Positions 11,835-19,687 are shown, numbered from the stretch's first letter. The stretch is 49,340 nt of DNA from Acidimicrobiia bacterium (GCA_030066715.1 JASJBC010000013.1:1-49340), one strand, 5' to 3'. Translations and numbers: made by a program. The notes: generated by a model not told the origin, from the sequence alone.

Positions 11835-11850
11835 TCGAAAATGTCAAATT

Positions 11851-11885
11851 ACAAGTTGCGCGATTTCCCCAATCGCGCAACTTGT
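11851..11885 (+). terminator. Strong hairpin terminator
   Basis: A 15-bp perfect stem: ACAAGTTGCGCGATT, TCCCC loop, AATCGCGCAACTTGT, then GTTTCTCGTT. It closes the 11667 unit. Confidence 0.8.
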
Positions 11886-12192
11886 GTTTCTCGTTAAAAA
11901 TCAGCCGCTTATGGGTTTGACATAACGTTTTACTTGGGGGGCATAAACCGGCTCGGACGCAGGGGCCTGTTGACTCGGAATTTCCACCGCTGGCACTCAT
12001 ATTCCCACGTTAACCTACTATTCTCCGTTCAGAACGTTCTAGGTATACCTACGCGCGCGGACAACAGTAGAGAGCTCACCAATGGCTCAAGGCTCGCATA
12101 CCTGCGCCGAGGCGCCGACGGGCCGACGTTGCCTCGTATTCTGAGATTTTCCAGTAAGTTACGAACACCTTACGAACACGTTGTTAACACGT
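11886..12192. other. Gene-free stretch before the late promoter
   Basis: About 300 bases with no credible gene. It holds one TTGACATAA copy (11917), a direct repeat TTACGAACAC (12159 and 12170), and AACACGTTGTTAACACGT close to the late promoter. Frames open through it have no ribosome site and atypical composition. Confidence 0.55.
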
Positions 12193-12244
12193 ATAAGGAA
12201 CCTTTAAGGAAACAGTTTACATATGGGATCCAATGCAGTACAAT
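12193..12244 (+). promoter_or_regulatory. Late promoter 1 with shared upstream element
   Basis: ATAAGGAACCTTTAAGGAAA (12193-12212), 3 bases, TTTACA (12216-12221), 17-bp spacer, TACAAT (12239-12244). The same 20-mer at the same 3-base distance precedes the capsid promoter at 18450, pointing to a common late-gene activator site. Confidence 0.75.
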
Positions 12245-12267
12245 GTCAGAATGGAGGGTTCCATTCG

Positions 12268-12621
12268 ATGCTATCAAAGACGCTAAAACAAGGGGATAAA
12301 GTCCTCGCGCTGCTCCAGGAGCAGTTCCCGAGCTATCATCCGTTAATAGGCGTCGCGAAGATCGCCCATTCGACGGATGACGAGCGACTCGAGTTCGACT
12401 GCCACAAAGTGCTGTCAGAGTTCGTCGAGCCTAAGCTTAAGAGCGTCGAGGTGTCGCAGCATCGGCCCGGCGATGAGGAACTCAAAGTCATCTTCGAGGG
12501 AGACTTCGAGGAGATTCCACCGGCACCTGATACCCCGGCCCTTGAGTCCCAGGGACAGGAAGTGTTGCCGGTTGACGAAGTACTTATGAATCTTGAACTT
12601 GGGGAGGCTAAGGTAGGGTAA
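12268..12621 (+). CDS. Candidate terminase small subunit, 117 aa
   Basis: The ATG at 12268 has GGAGGG about nine bases upstream and lies behind the late promoter. An earlier in-frame ATG (12223) precedes the transcription start. Residues about 20-60 (FPSYHPLIGVAKIAHSTDDE, LEFDCHKVLSEFVEPKLKSV) match the recurring pattern hP-x-x-x-hA-x-hA...L...CHKxhxxYVxPKhKxVE, which I associate with small-terminase-like phage proteins. First gene of the late head operon, about 2.2 kb before the large terminase. An acidic tail follows. The role is inferred from pattern and position. Confidence 0.5.
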   Translation: MLSKTLKQGDKVLALLQEQFPSYHPLIGVAKIAHSTDDERLEFDCHKVLSEFVEPKLKSVEVSQHRPGDEELKVIFEGDFEEIPPAPDTPALESQGQEVLPVDEVLMNLELGEAKVG

Positions 12622-12893
12622 TGGCTGCAACTGTATGGATCGTTAGACGTGAAGTCAACGAGAAGAACGACAACATCATCGACGGTATTACATCGTGTAT
12701 CATCAACCGCGACAATCTCGCTGATAATGAGGCGAGTGTACTTGCGGCTGCGACTGCAGCTGCTCGCGCCGCTGGCATCCCTCTCCCCGACGGTTACTTC
12801 TCTACTGCAGCGCAGTGGAACGATGCGGGTGAGATCGATGCCTCTGACGACGCTCTGTTCTTAGGACAGGGACGTGTGGAGGCTATCTCTTAA
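12621..12893 (+). CDS. Hypothetical protein, 90 aa (paralogue of the next gene)
   Basis: TAATG coupling to the previous gene. Begins MAATVWIVRREVNEKNDNII. It shares its layout with the following gene: VWIVRREVN versus VWMARKTHR near the N-terminus, and a G-I-P-L-P-D-G-Y-F-S-T-A motif versus GHAIRDNYFDTA near residue 50-65. It appears to be a tandem duplicate. Function unknown. Confidence 0.65.
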   Translation: MAATVWIVRREVNEKNDNIIDGITSCIINRDNLADNEASVLAAATAAARAAGIPLPDGYFSTAAQWNDAGEIDASDDALFLGQGRVEAIS

Positions 12894-13144
12894 TGGCTGT
12901 ATGGATGGCTCGTAAGACTCATCGTCTTGACAATACGGTCGACGAGGTGACGATAGCAATCGCTCATATCGACGACCCGGTCGTAGACGAGGCAGACGCG
13001 CTCCATAAGATTACGCAGGTAGCGAGAAATCATGGACACGCCATTCGAGATAACTATTTCGACACAGCGCAGGACCTCTATACTATAGAGCTGCCCCTCG
13101 GTGAGGGAATCTTCGCTGGAAGGTTTTTAGACTTAACTGACTGA
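12893..13144 (+). CDS. Hypothetical protein, 83 aa (paralogue of the previous gene)
   Basis: TAATG coupling again. Begins MAVWMARKTHRLDNTVDEVT. Weak but collinear similarity to the preceding protein suggests duplication and divergence. Acidic, soluble, unrecognised. Confidence 0.65.
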   Translation: MAVWMARKTHRLDNTVDEVTIAIAHIDDPVVDEADALHKITQVARNHGHAIRDNYFDTAQDLYTIELPLGEGIFAGRFLDLTD

Positions 13145-13158
13145 GGAGGTCAATCAAA

Positions 13159-13416
13159 ATGGGTACACTGAAGAATCAGTCGTTCAAGCCGTCCAATCAG
13201 GATGCAATGACGAGCATGGACGACAAGATGCCGGCTACGGGCCCTTCAACGGGTCGGTCTGGTGGGGCGAACACGTCGCCGAACATGATCGGTGATGGCG
13301 GCGCTGGTCCGCTTTCAGGCGCGCGTATGGGCAATATGTCTCGTGCGGGCATGGGCTCGGGTCGAATCCCCACGGAAGGGAATACGAACTCGACGGGTAC
13401 GAAACGGAGCGGATAA
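13159..13416 (+). CDS. Gly/Ser/Met-rich low-complexity protein, 85 aa
   Basis: ATG after GAGGAGG. The whole protein is low-complexity, with Gly, Ser, Asn, Thr and Met dominating (GARMGNMSRAGMGSGRIPTE). Likely disordered. It shares the start MGTLK with the next gene, so the two may be diverged duplicates. Its position in the head operon suggests a minor virion or assembly protein. Confidence 0.6.
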   Translation: MGTLKNQSFKPSNQDAMTSMDDKMPATGPSTGRSGGANTSPNMIGDGGAGPLSGARMGNMSRAGMGSGRIPTEGNTNSTGTKRSG

Positions 13417-13619
13417 TGGGAACACTCAAAGCAGACACTGGTCGTGCAGGCATGACCATGGTCGATAAGCGACCACGCAACTCGACCGATGTCTCACTGA
13501 TGCCTCCCGTTATCAGCAGGACGAGCGGACAGGTCCGACTTCAACCTGGTCAGAACGCCAAGGCTGGACAGGGCACTCCGTCTCGTGTGATGAAAAACAA
13601 TAACGGGAGACCGGTGTGA
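13416..13619 (+). CDS. Basic low-complexity protein, 67 aa
   Basis: TAATG overlap. Begins MGTLKADTGRAGMTMVDKRP. Basic, probably disordered, with the same first five residues as its upstream neighbour. Unrecognised. Confidence 0.58.
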   Translation: MGTLKADTGRAGMTMVDKRPRNSTDVSLMPPVISRTSGQVRLQPGQNAKAGQGTPSRVMKNNNGRPV

Positions 13620-13891
13620 ATCAGTATCTACTCTTTGACGATCAGGGCAACGCCTTCATCGATCGCGAACAGCGCGTAATTCAGCGTCTCGTACAGCAGC
13701 CGGATATGAGGGCTTACCTCATTGTCGATACCGGCGAAGGTGCGCCGGCTCTGAAGGCCGCTTCACTGGGACCGAAAGAAGAGGTCGTCGCTCGAGTCGT
13801 CGTCAAGGACCTTGTGGTCGGTGGCAAGTCTGTCGCTGAGACTCAGGTCCAGGTGGCGGAGGAATCCAGTGGCCAAGCTGACCCTGCCTGA
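13616..13891 (+). CDS. Hypothetical protein, 91 aa
   Basis: GTG start in a GTGA overlap. Begins MNQYLLFDDQGNAFIDREQR, with an acidic Gln/Glu-rich end. Soluble, not recognised. Confidence 0.6.
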   Translation: MNQYLLFDDQGNAFIDREQRVIQRLVQQPDMRAYLIVDTGEGAPALKAASLGPKEEVVARVVVKDLVVGGKSVAETQVQVAEESSGQADPA

Positions 13892-14186
13892 GGACGACCC
13901 AGGCACAGACGGACTCAACGGTATATCCGCTGAGGACTTTAAGGGGCCTGAGGAGCAAGCCTCTGACCAGGTTCCTGAGGACCTCTTTGAGTTCACATGC
14001 ACTTGTCGTGAACAAGACGACGAGGGCCGATGGCATTACTTCGTCGAGCCTACAGAAGAATATGACGTTTTGGACTTCAAGGGCCATGACGTTCTCATTA
14101 ACGGGGTCGTAAGACCCTGTTTTGATTTCTACCTGGACGACTCAGAAGACACTAATCACATGGTGATCGTCTCGGAGAGCGGTTGA
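13869..14186 (+). CDS. Acidic hypothetical protein, 105 aa
   Basis: The GTG at 13869 follows GGAGGAATCCA, a better start than an upstream in-frame start at 13812. Strongly acidic; contains C-T-C near residue 47-49 and ends in an acidic beta-rich segment. Its stop overlaps the next ATG. Function unknown. Confidence 0.6.
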   Translation: MAKLTLPEDDPGTDGLNGISAEDFKGPEEQASDQVPEDLFEFTCTCREQDDEGRWHYFVEPTEEYDVLDFKGHDVLINGVVRPCFDFYLDDSEDTNHMVIVSESG

Positions 14187-14320
14187 TGCCAGTTCAGAAG
14201 GTTAAGGGCGGTTATCGTTACGGTACGAGTGGGAAAGTCTACAAGCGCCGTGAGGATGCCGTTAAGCAAGGACAGGCAATTCACGCCTCGAAGAATAAGC
14301 GAGGCAAACGTAAGAAATAG
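14186..14320 (+). CDS. Small basic phage protein, 44 aa (GGYRYGTSGK family)
   Basis: The ATG overlaps the previous stop (TGATG). The product starts MPVQKVKGGYRYGTSGKVYK and carries QGQAIHASKNKRGKRKK at its end. This pattern (GGYRYG..GKVY...A..QG.AIHASK) is a tiny conserved protein I recognise from many phages; its function is not established. The last base of its TAG is the first base of the tRNA-like element. Confidence 0.75.
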   Translation: MPVQKVKGGYRYGTSGKVYKRREDAVKQGQAIHASKNKRGKRKK

Positions 14321-14391
14321 GTTCTGTGACCGTGGGGACTAGCAGGCTTCTAAACCTGTGATTGAGGGTTCGACTCCCTCCAGAACCTCCA
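14320..14391 (+). tRNA. tRNA-like gene, Arg(TCT) or CTA anticodon, degenerate D-arm
   Basis: Acceptor arms GGTTCTG (14320-14326) and CAGAACC (14381-14387) pair perfectly. A canonical T-arm follows the variable region (GAGGG, TTCGACT, CCCTC), and CCA is encoded at the 3' end after T73. The anticodon stem GCAGG/CCTGT holds an 8-base loop CTTCTAAA. Read like E. coli tRNA-Arg (CTTCTAA) the anticodon is TCT; read from the other side (TTCTAAA) it is CTA, an amber reader. I cannot find a normal D-stem. The phage uses many AGA/AGG codons, which favours Arg. It may be a functional but minimal tRNA, a decoy or a relic. Confidence 0.55.
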
Positions 14392-14491
14392 GTTGGAGAA
14401 AGATGATGGCTTACTACTTGTAGATATGTACGAGGTCCTCCTGATAGGTAATATGTTATTCGTATACCCTATTACCAAAAGGAGAGACATC

Positions 14492-14806
14492 GTGGATAAA
14501 AGACGTCATCTTAAGGTGAAGATTAAGAATCTCGCCGAAGAAGCACGAATCATCCGATCAGAGGAGCGGAAGGTTCATGGAATGGAGAAATGGGAGCTTC
14601 AACACCACCGCCGTACGGTTGTGCGTGATGAGGCTCGTCGTTCGTTAATTGCTTATGCAATCATTCGTGGTAAAGACCCGAGTGTTAACGAGTCGACTGA
14701 TTGGCTTAAACGAGCTACGGACAAAAGTCACGTGGAGCGAATGGTCAAGAAGTACGGTTCGCAGGAGGCGATTGAACGAATAGAGGAATATAGGAAAGCA
14801 GCGTAA
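14492..14806 (+). CDS. Conserved basic helical protein upstream of terminase, 104 aa
   Basis: The GTG at 14492 follows AAAAGGAGAGACATC. The frame is open further upstream, but without a good start. The product begins VDKRRHLKVKIKNLAEEARI and is a helical, very basic protein with HHRRTVVRDEARRSLIAYAI. Similar unnamed proteins occur directly before terminase in other phages. It is coupled to the terminase start by TAATG. A role in packaging is possible, but unproven. Confidence 0.65.
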   Translation: MDKRRHLKVKIKNLAEEARIIRSEERKVHGMEKWELQHHRRTVVRDEARRSLIAYAIIRGKDPSVNESTDWLKRATDKSHVERMVKKYGSQEAIERIEEYRKAA

Positions 14807-16218
14807 TGGAATTAAGGCTGTGGCCAAGACAACAAGCCGCTTTGATGTCAGCGGCCACAGAGAACCTCTACGGAGGTGCTGCAGGTGGAGGGAAGTCACA
14901 TTTGTTACGCGTGGCTTCCATTGTGTACAGTGTGTGGGTTCCAGGCCTGATCACGTACATTTTTCGACGCACGTTTAAGGAGTTAGTAAGTAATCACATC
15001 TATACGCCGGGTGGGTATCCGGAGATGCTCAAGGACTGGATAAAGGCCAAGAAGGTCCGTTGGGATAAATCTAATTACCTGTTCGAGTTTGATAATGGGT
15101 CGATCATCCAGTTGGCTCATTCGCAGTGGGAGACTGACATCATGACTCATCAGGGCGCGCAGATTGGATTTTTAGGCATCGATGAGGCGACTCACTTTAC
15201 CGAAGAGATGGTGAGGTTCATCAGATCTCGTGTTAGGCTGGGTGGGCTGGAGGTTCCAGCGCAGTATAAGCACATGTTTCCACGAATCTTGTACTGTAGT
15301 AACCCGGGCGGTGTAGGACATGATTACTTCAAGACCAACTTCGTCGATCATGGCGAGGATATATGGACTGCTCCGGCGACAGATGGAGGTATGCAACGAA
15401 GGTATATTCCGGCCAAACTGGCTGATAACTACACGTTGACCAAGAGCGACCCCGGCTATGCCGACCGACTTCGGGGATTGGGCGACTCAGCATTGGTTGA
15501 CGCTATGTTGTCAGGTGACTGGAATATCATGATGAAAGGAATGTTCTCAGACGTTTGGGCGCCTGAACTCCAAGTGATTCGTCCCTTTGTGATACCAAAA
15601 GCGTGGAAAATCGATCGAGCTCATGACTGGGGCTCGAGCGCTCCTGGCGGAAACCTGTATTTCGCCGAATCGGATGGTTCGCCATTCGAGGATGCCGACG
15701 GCGTTGAGAGAGTCGTTCCCCGAGGCTCACTCTTCGTCGTAGGCGAATTGTATTTTGCCAATGAGAAGAGAGAAGGATTAAGGCTCTTCCCAGACGAGCA
15801 AGCACGGAGAATGAAGGCATTTGAGAAAGAATGCTGGCCGAATCGAGTCATCAAGGCCGGTCCTGCGGATGCCTCGATATGGACAACAGACACGTCGAGC
15901 GATAGTATCGCGGACCAGTTTGAGAACGAGGGGATATATTTTACCAAATCGGATAAGTCACCAGGCTCACGAGTACATGGGTGGCAGCTTATAAGACAGA
16001 TGATGAGAGCTACGGCGGTCCAAGACCCAGATCTTAAGCATCTCTACTTCTTCAGCAATTGTCCGCATTTGATAAGAACTATCCCAATGCAACAGAGAGA
16101 CGACAAAAAGATTGAGGACATTGACACGCATCTCGAAGATCACCTAGTAGACATTCTCAGGTACCGAGTGCTGAAATTGGCTCAAAAAGTCGTACTGAAA
16201 CAGGTTATAGGACTCTAA
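14806..16218 (+). CDS. terL: Terminase large subunit (packaging ATPase-nuclease), 470 aa
   Basis: Packages genomic DNA into the prohead. Walker A GGAAGGGKS at residues 23-31; Walker B with I-D-E at 125-127 inside IGFLGIDEATHFTE; a coupling-type motif around 163-170 (ILYCSNPGG). The C-terminal RNase-H-like nuclease starts near residue 273 (AHDWGSS, D274), with further acidic residues around 353-361 (GPADASIWTTD). Length is typical. It overlaps the upstream stop and is followed directly by the portal gene. Confidence 0.93.
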   Translation: MELRLWPRQQAALMSAATENLYGGAAGGGKSHLLRVASIVYSVWVPGLITYIFRRTFKELVSNHIYTPGGYPEMLKDWIKAKKVRWDKSNYLFEFDNGSIIQLAHSQWETDIMTHQGAQIGFLGIDEATHFTEEMVRFIRSRVRLGGLEVPAQYKHMFPRILYCSNPGGVGHDYFKTNFVDHGEDIWTAPATDGGMQRRYIPAKLADNYTLTKSDPGYADRLRGLGDSALVDAMLSGDWNIMMKGMFSDVWAPELQVIRPFVIPKAWKIDRAHDWGSSAPGGNLYFAESDGSPFEDADGVERVVPRGSLFVVGELYFANEKREGLRLFPDEQARRMKAFEKECWPNRVIKAGPADASIWTTDTSSDSIADQFENEGIYFTKSDKSPGSRVHGWQLIRQMMRATAVQDPDLKHLYFFSNCPHLIRTIPMQQRDDKKIEDIDTHLEDHLVDILRYRVLKLAQKVVLKQVIGL

Positions 16219-17703
16219 ATGGCTGTCAACGTACAAGATATTTACGGAACAGGCACTCCGGGCGCGAATATCATCCAGGAGACCACTCTTCGCCATCCCG
16301 ACTACGATCGGTGGCACAAGAAGTGGAGGAGAATCCGAGACTGTATCGATGGAAGTGATGCGGTCAAGGAGAAGCGCACTGAGTATCTCCCGAGGCTTAC
16401 TGGGCAGTCAAATGACGAGTATAACGCGTATTTGAAGCGCGCCCTGTTCTTCTCGGTAGCCGACAGGACCTTGAAGGCTATTGTCGGGCTCATGACAGCT
16501 CGTGAGCCGACGATCGAGGCGCCGGACGAAATGAGGCCTTATTTCGAGGATATCGATAATCAAGGGACCTCTTTCTTCGAGCTTTCGCGCTGGGTGATCG
16601 AAGAAATCGTCTCCAACGGTCGCACGGGACTCCTTATTGATTACCCCCAGGCGGGCGGACGCGCGTATACAGTCCCATATATCGCCGAGAACATCTTGAA
16701 CTGGAATACGAATCCAGCGATGCGAAATCTCGAGATGCTAGTCCTGGCGGAAGAGAAGTTCTGGCCTCAGCCGAATACGATTCATTTCATCAGTCGTTAC
16801 ATCGAGTATCGTCTCTTGAGAATTGACCAAGACGGTTATTATGCCGGTGAGGTCTGGAGACGCTCTACGGCTGATGCTTCGCTCGGATCACTTAATCGAC
16901 GCGCTGTCATTGAGCCCACGGTTCGTGGAGAGCGCATCGACATCATTCCGTTCACCTTCTTCACCTCTGAAGGGATCAACACTGAGTTGGTCAAGCCTCC
17001 CATGCTCGATATCGTGGACGTCAATCTATCTCACTATCGAAGCAGCGCGGACCTCGAACATGGGAGGCATTTTACAGCGTTACCTGTGCCTGTAGTCACT
17101 GGAGTCGAGTCAGATGACCCGCTTCGTGTCGGATCAGAACAGGCATGGGTACTACCACCTCACCAGGCCAAGGCGTATTATCTTGAGTTTACTGGACAAG
17201 GTCTGCAATCCCTTGAGAAAGCTCTCAAGGAGAAATCCGACCAGATGGCTATATTTTCTACTCGGCTTATGGATACTTCTAGTCGTGGTAGTGAGTCTCC
17301 TGACAACGTACGCATCCGTCACTCTAGCGACGCCGCCAACATGACGCGAATCGCAGAGGTCGTTGAAAATGGCTTTAATCGCCATTACAACATGATCAAG
17401 GAAATGGAAGGTATCGGTGGACCTCCGGTTAAGATTACCTTCAATAAGCACTTCCTTGATCCGAGATTGCCTGCGGCAGAGCTCAAGGAGCTCGTCAAGG
17501 CCTTCAGCGAGGGTGCGATTAACGAAGAAACGCTCATATTCAATCTCCAGAGAGGTGATATGATGCAGACAGACACCATGGATCGGACGGTCGATAAGAG
17601 CGTTCCAGGTCCGCGTAAGGACGGAGAATTCGAGTCTGGCGCAGGTAATGAACAGGGCAACGACAATAACGGCGATAACGAAAACGAGGATGAGGAAACC
17701 TAA
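16219..17703 (+). CDS. Portal protein, DUF4055 type, 494 aa
   Basis: Dodecameric ring at the capsid vertex through which DNA passes. The N-terminal region (HPDYDRWHKKWRRIRDCIDG, about 26-45; FFSVADRTLKAIVGLMTARE, about 76-95) matches the DUF4055 portal-like family. It directly follows terminase by one base. The C-terminus is low-complexity and acidic, rich in Asn/Asp/Glu, as in many portals. Confidence 0.85.
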   Translation: MAVNVQDIYGTGTPGANIIQETTLRHPDYDRWHKKWRRIRDCIDGSDAVKEKRTEYLPRLTGQSNDEYNAYLKRALFFSVADRTLKAIVGLMTAREPTIEAPDEMRPYFEDIDNQGTSFFELSRWVIEEIVSNGRTGLLIDYPQAGGRAYTVPYIAENILNWNTNPAMRNLEMLVLAEEKFWPQPNTIHFISRYIEYRLLRIDQDGYYAGEVWRRSTADASLGSLNRRAVIEPTVRGERIDIIPFTFFTSEGINTELVKPPMLDIVDVNLSHYRSSADLEHGRHFTALPVPVVTGVESDDPLRVGSEQAWVLPPHQAKAYYLEFTGQGLQSLEKALKEKSDQMAIFSTRLMDTSSRGSESPDNVRIRHSSDAANMTRIAEVVENGFNRHYNMIKEMEGIGGPPVKITFNKHFLDPRLPAAELKELVKAFSEGAINEETLIFNLQRGDMMQTDTMDRTVDKSVPGPRKDGEFESGAGNEQGNDNNGDNENEDEET

Positions 17704-17705
17704 TC

Positions 17706-18443
17706 ATGGCACTGAAGTTTGTACTGGACAACCTGGAGGGCGTCGAAGAAGCGCAACATGGGTTGTACGAAAAGCACACGGACGGAAAATACTACCTGGA
17801 TGTCGAGGGAGCAGTCTCGAAGAACAAGGTAGATGAATTCCGCGACAATAACATCCAGCTTCGACAGCAGGTCGAAGAGATGGAGAAGAAGTACGGCAAC
17901 ATCGACCTGGAGAAATACCAGGAGCTGATGGACAAAGCCGCACTCGATGACGGTAAAAAGCGCATCACGATGGACAAGGTCGACGATATTGTCGCCGAAA
18001 GGACCCAAAAGATGCGTGAAGAGCACCAAAATCAGGTCAACGCGCTTACAGGGAACAACAACGAGCTCAAATCGCAGCTCGATGGTCTCCTGATCGACGG
18101 GGCAGTTCGAAATGCCGCCGTGGAAGCAAAAGTGCGCCCTGGAGCTCTCGAGGACGTCGTTTTACGCGCCAACAGGACCTTCAAGGTAGTTGACGGTAAA
18201 GCAGTCGCCCACGACGACAAAGGCAACGTCATCTATGGCAAGGACGGAACCAATCCTCTGAGCCCTGCAGAATGGCTTGGCGGCTTGAAGACGTCCGCAG
18301 AGCACCTTTTCGAAGTCTCTAAGGGTGGAGGCGCCGGTGGCGGCGACAATCGTAACCAAGGAGGCGATCGTGGTGGCGATCAGGACGCGGCGAACATGTC
18401 TCCGCTCCAGAAAATTGCCGCCGGAATGTCTGACGGAGATTGA
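17706..18443 (+). CDS. Capsid scaffolding protein, 245 aa
   Basis: Lies between portal and major capsid. Central coiled coil (about residues 42-125) with repeated charged heptads (NIQLRQQVEEMEKKYGNIDL), a Gly-rich disordered linker near 205-228, and a short helical C-terminus (MSPLQKIAAGMSD) like the capsid-binding tail of scaffolds. The middle domain GALEDVVLRANRTFKVVDGK is typical of phage minor-structural/scaffold proteins. Confidence 0.8.
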   Translation: MALKFVLDNLEGVEEAQHGLYEKHTDGKYYLDVEGAVSKNKVDEFRDNNIQLRQQVEEMEKKYGNIDLEKYQELMDKAALDDGKKRITMDKVDDIVAERTQKMREEHQNQVNALTGNNNELKSQLDGLLIDGAVRNAAVEAKVRPGALEDVVLRANRTFKVVDGKAVAHDDKGNVIYGKDGTNPLSPAEWLGGLKTSAEHLFEVSKGGGAGGGDNRNQGGDRGGDQDAANMSPLQKIAAGMSDGD

Positions 18444-18449
18444 TTCTAC

Positions 18450-18501
18450 ATAAGGAACCTTTAAGGAAAGTATTTACTTTGGGGTTCCTTCGTAGTACAA
18501 T
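18450..18501 (+). promoter_or_regulatory. Late promoter 2 (major capsid) with shared upstream element
   Basis: ATAAGGAACCTTTAAGGAAA (18450-18469), 3 bases, TTTACT (18473-18478), 17-bp spacer, TACAAT (18496-18501). Same architecture as late promoter 1. It gives the capsid gene its own strong transcript. Confidence 0.78.
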
Positions 18502-18525
18502 GAATCAATGGAAGCAATTGATTCA
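18501..18525. promoter_or_regulatory. Perfect inverted repeat over the capsid transcription start
   Basis: TGAATCAAT and ATTGATTCA, nine-base arms seven bases apart, begin at the last base of the -10 box. The position suits an operator or a start-site hairpin. A second hairpin, GTCCTTC-GGT-GAAGGAC (18597-18613), lies further down the 145-base leader. Confidence 0.55.
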
Positions 18526-18652
18526 TTACATCGGGTAAGCTTAATGAAGTAAGCCCAAAACCAACAATCGAGTGCGGGGCACTAGATCTTTGTCCTGTCC
18601 TTCGGTGAAGGACGTGAAACCATAAACGTATTTCATTGGAGGATACGGCAAA

Positions 18653-19582
18653 ATGGCAAGTGTAACTCTTGTTGAATCCGCGAAGCTGTCTCAGGACATG
18701 CTGATCTCGGGAGTCATCGAGTCGATCGTTACGGTTGACCGATTCTTCGAGGTTCTGCCCTTCCTGGAGATCGAAGGCAACGCACTCGCGTACAACCGCG
18801 AAAACGCACTCGGCGACGTCCAGAACCTGGCCGTTGGCGGTACGATCACCGCTAAGAACCCGGCGACCTACACCAAGGTCACCACGTCACTGACGACCAT
18901 CATCGGTGACGCAGAGGTCAACAACCTGATCCAGAACACTCGTTCGAACTTCACGGATCAGAAAGCAGCCCAGATCATGTCGAAGGCCAAGAACATTGGC
19001 CTGACGTATCGTGATCAGTACATCAACGGTACGGGCGCTTCCGATACAGTTGAAGGCCTCGTCAGTCTGACCTCTGGTCTGGCTGCTCAGACGGTGACTC
19101 CGAGCGCCAACGGTGATGCTCTGGACTTCACGCAGCTCGACGCTCTGGTCGATCTCGTGAAGGACAAAAACGGCATCGTCGACTACTTCCAGGCAAACAG
19201 CCGCACCATTCGGGACTTCTTCAAGCTCCTGCGTAGCCAGGGCGGCGCGACCATTCAGGAAACGGTGACGCTTCCTTCTGGCGCGACTGTTCCGGCATAT
19301 CGCAGCGTGCCGATGTTCCGCAACGACAATATCCCCATCGATCAGACGCAGGGCCTGGCATCGAATGCCACGACGGTCTTCGCAGGTACGCTCGATGACG
19401 GCTCGAACCAGGTCGGTATTACCGGCTTGACCGCAGTCGGTGAGGCGGGTATTCGCGTTAGCGAGATCGGTGAGCATCAGTCTCGTGATGAATCTATCAC
19501 GCGTATCAAATTCTATTGCGGATTCGCGCTGTTCAGCGAGCTCGGCATCGCCGTAGCTCCTGGCATTATCCCGATCCCCTAA
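18653..19582 (+). CDS. Major capsid protein, 309 aa
   Basis: Immediately follows scaffold and the second late promoter, with a TTGGAGGATACGGC ribosome region. Begins MASVTLVESAKLSQDMLISG. Composition (Ala/Gly/Thr/Val rich, no low complexity) and length suit an HK97-fold shell protein. Conserved-looking features are an N-terminal region FFEVLPFLEIEGNALAYNRE (32-51), GTGASDTVEGLVSL and the closing GLALFSELGIA-type strand. Followed by a terminator, so it is a single-gene high-level transcript. Confidence 0.88.
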   Translation: MASVTLVESAKLSQDMLISGVIESIVTVDRFFEVLPFLEIEGNALAYNRENALGDVQNLAVGGTITAKNPATYTKVTTSLTTIIGDAEVNNLIQNTRSNFTDQKAAQIMSKAKNIGLTYRDQYINGTGASDTVEGLVSLTSGLAAQTVTPSANGDALDFTQLDALVDLVKDKNGIVDYFQANSRTIRDFFKLLRSQGGATIQETVTLPSGATVPAYRSVPMFRNDNIPIDQTQGLASNATTVFAGTLDDGSNQVGITGLTAVGEAGIRVSEIGEHQSRDESITRIKFYCGFALFSELGIAVAPGIIPIP

Positions 19583-19632
19583 GGATAGCGGATAACCCGT
19601 AGAGAGTTTGCACGCCGTGAGTAGGCCGATTT

Positions 19633-19663
19633 GCCCGCCTCCTTAGTGGGGCGGGCACTTTTT
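19633..19663 (+). terminator. Terminator after the capsid gene
   Basis: GCCCGCC, ten-base loop, GGCGGGC, AC, TTTTT. Separates capsid from the connector genes. Confidence 0.85.
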
Positions 19664-19687
19664 CACAACAACTACAGGAGGCCGACA

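Larger units (their letters stand above)
9966..11925. repeat. Dispersed TTTACCGACTTGACATAA repeats and shorter TTGACATAA copies
   Basis: The 18-mer is found at 9966-9983, 10432-10449, 10551-10568 and 10777-10794. The 3' nonamer TTGACATAA alone occurs at 10296, 10384, 10486, 10514 and 11917. All have the same orientation. The 10296 copy overlaps, on the opposite strand, the start codon of the 10039 gene. No sigma70 -10 box lies 17 bp after the TTGACA, so they are not ordinary promoters. They may be binding sites of a phage protein. Confidence 0.75.

Noticed and set aside
11779-12000. 73-codon minus-strand frame
   Set aside because: It runs through the 11851 terminator hairpin and lacks a ribosome site.
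12031-12042. AGAACGTTCT palindrome resembling a LexA-type box
   Set aside because: A single isolated palindrome with no promoter next to it; chance is sufficient.
11934-12299. 121-codon plus-strand frame before the late promoter
   Set aside because: No start signal, Arg/His/Thr-rich composition unlike neighbouring genes, and it crosses the late promoter and the start of the 12268 gene.
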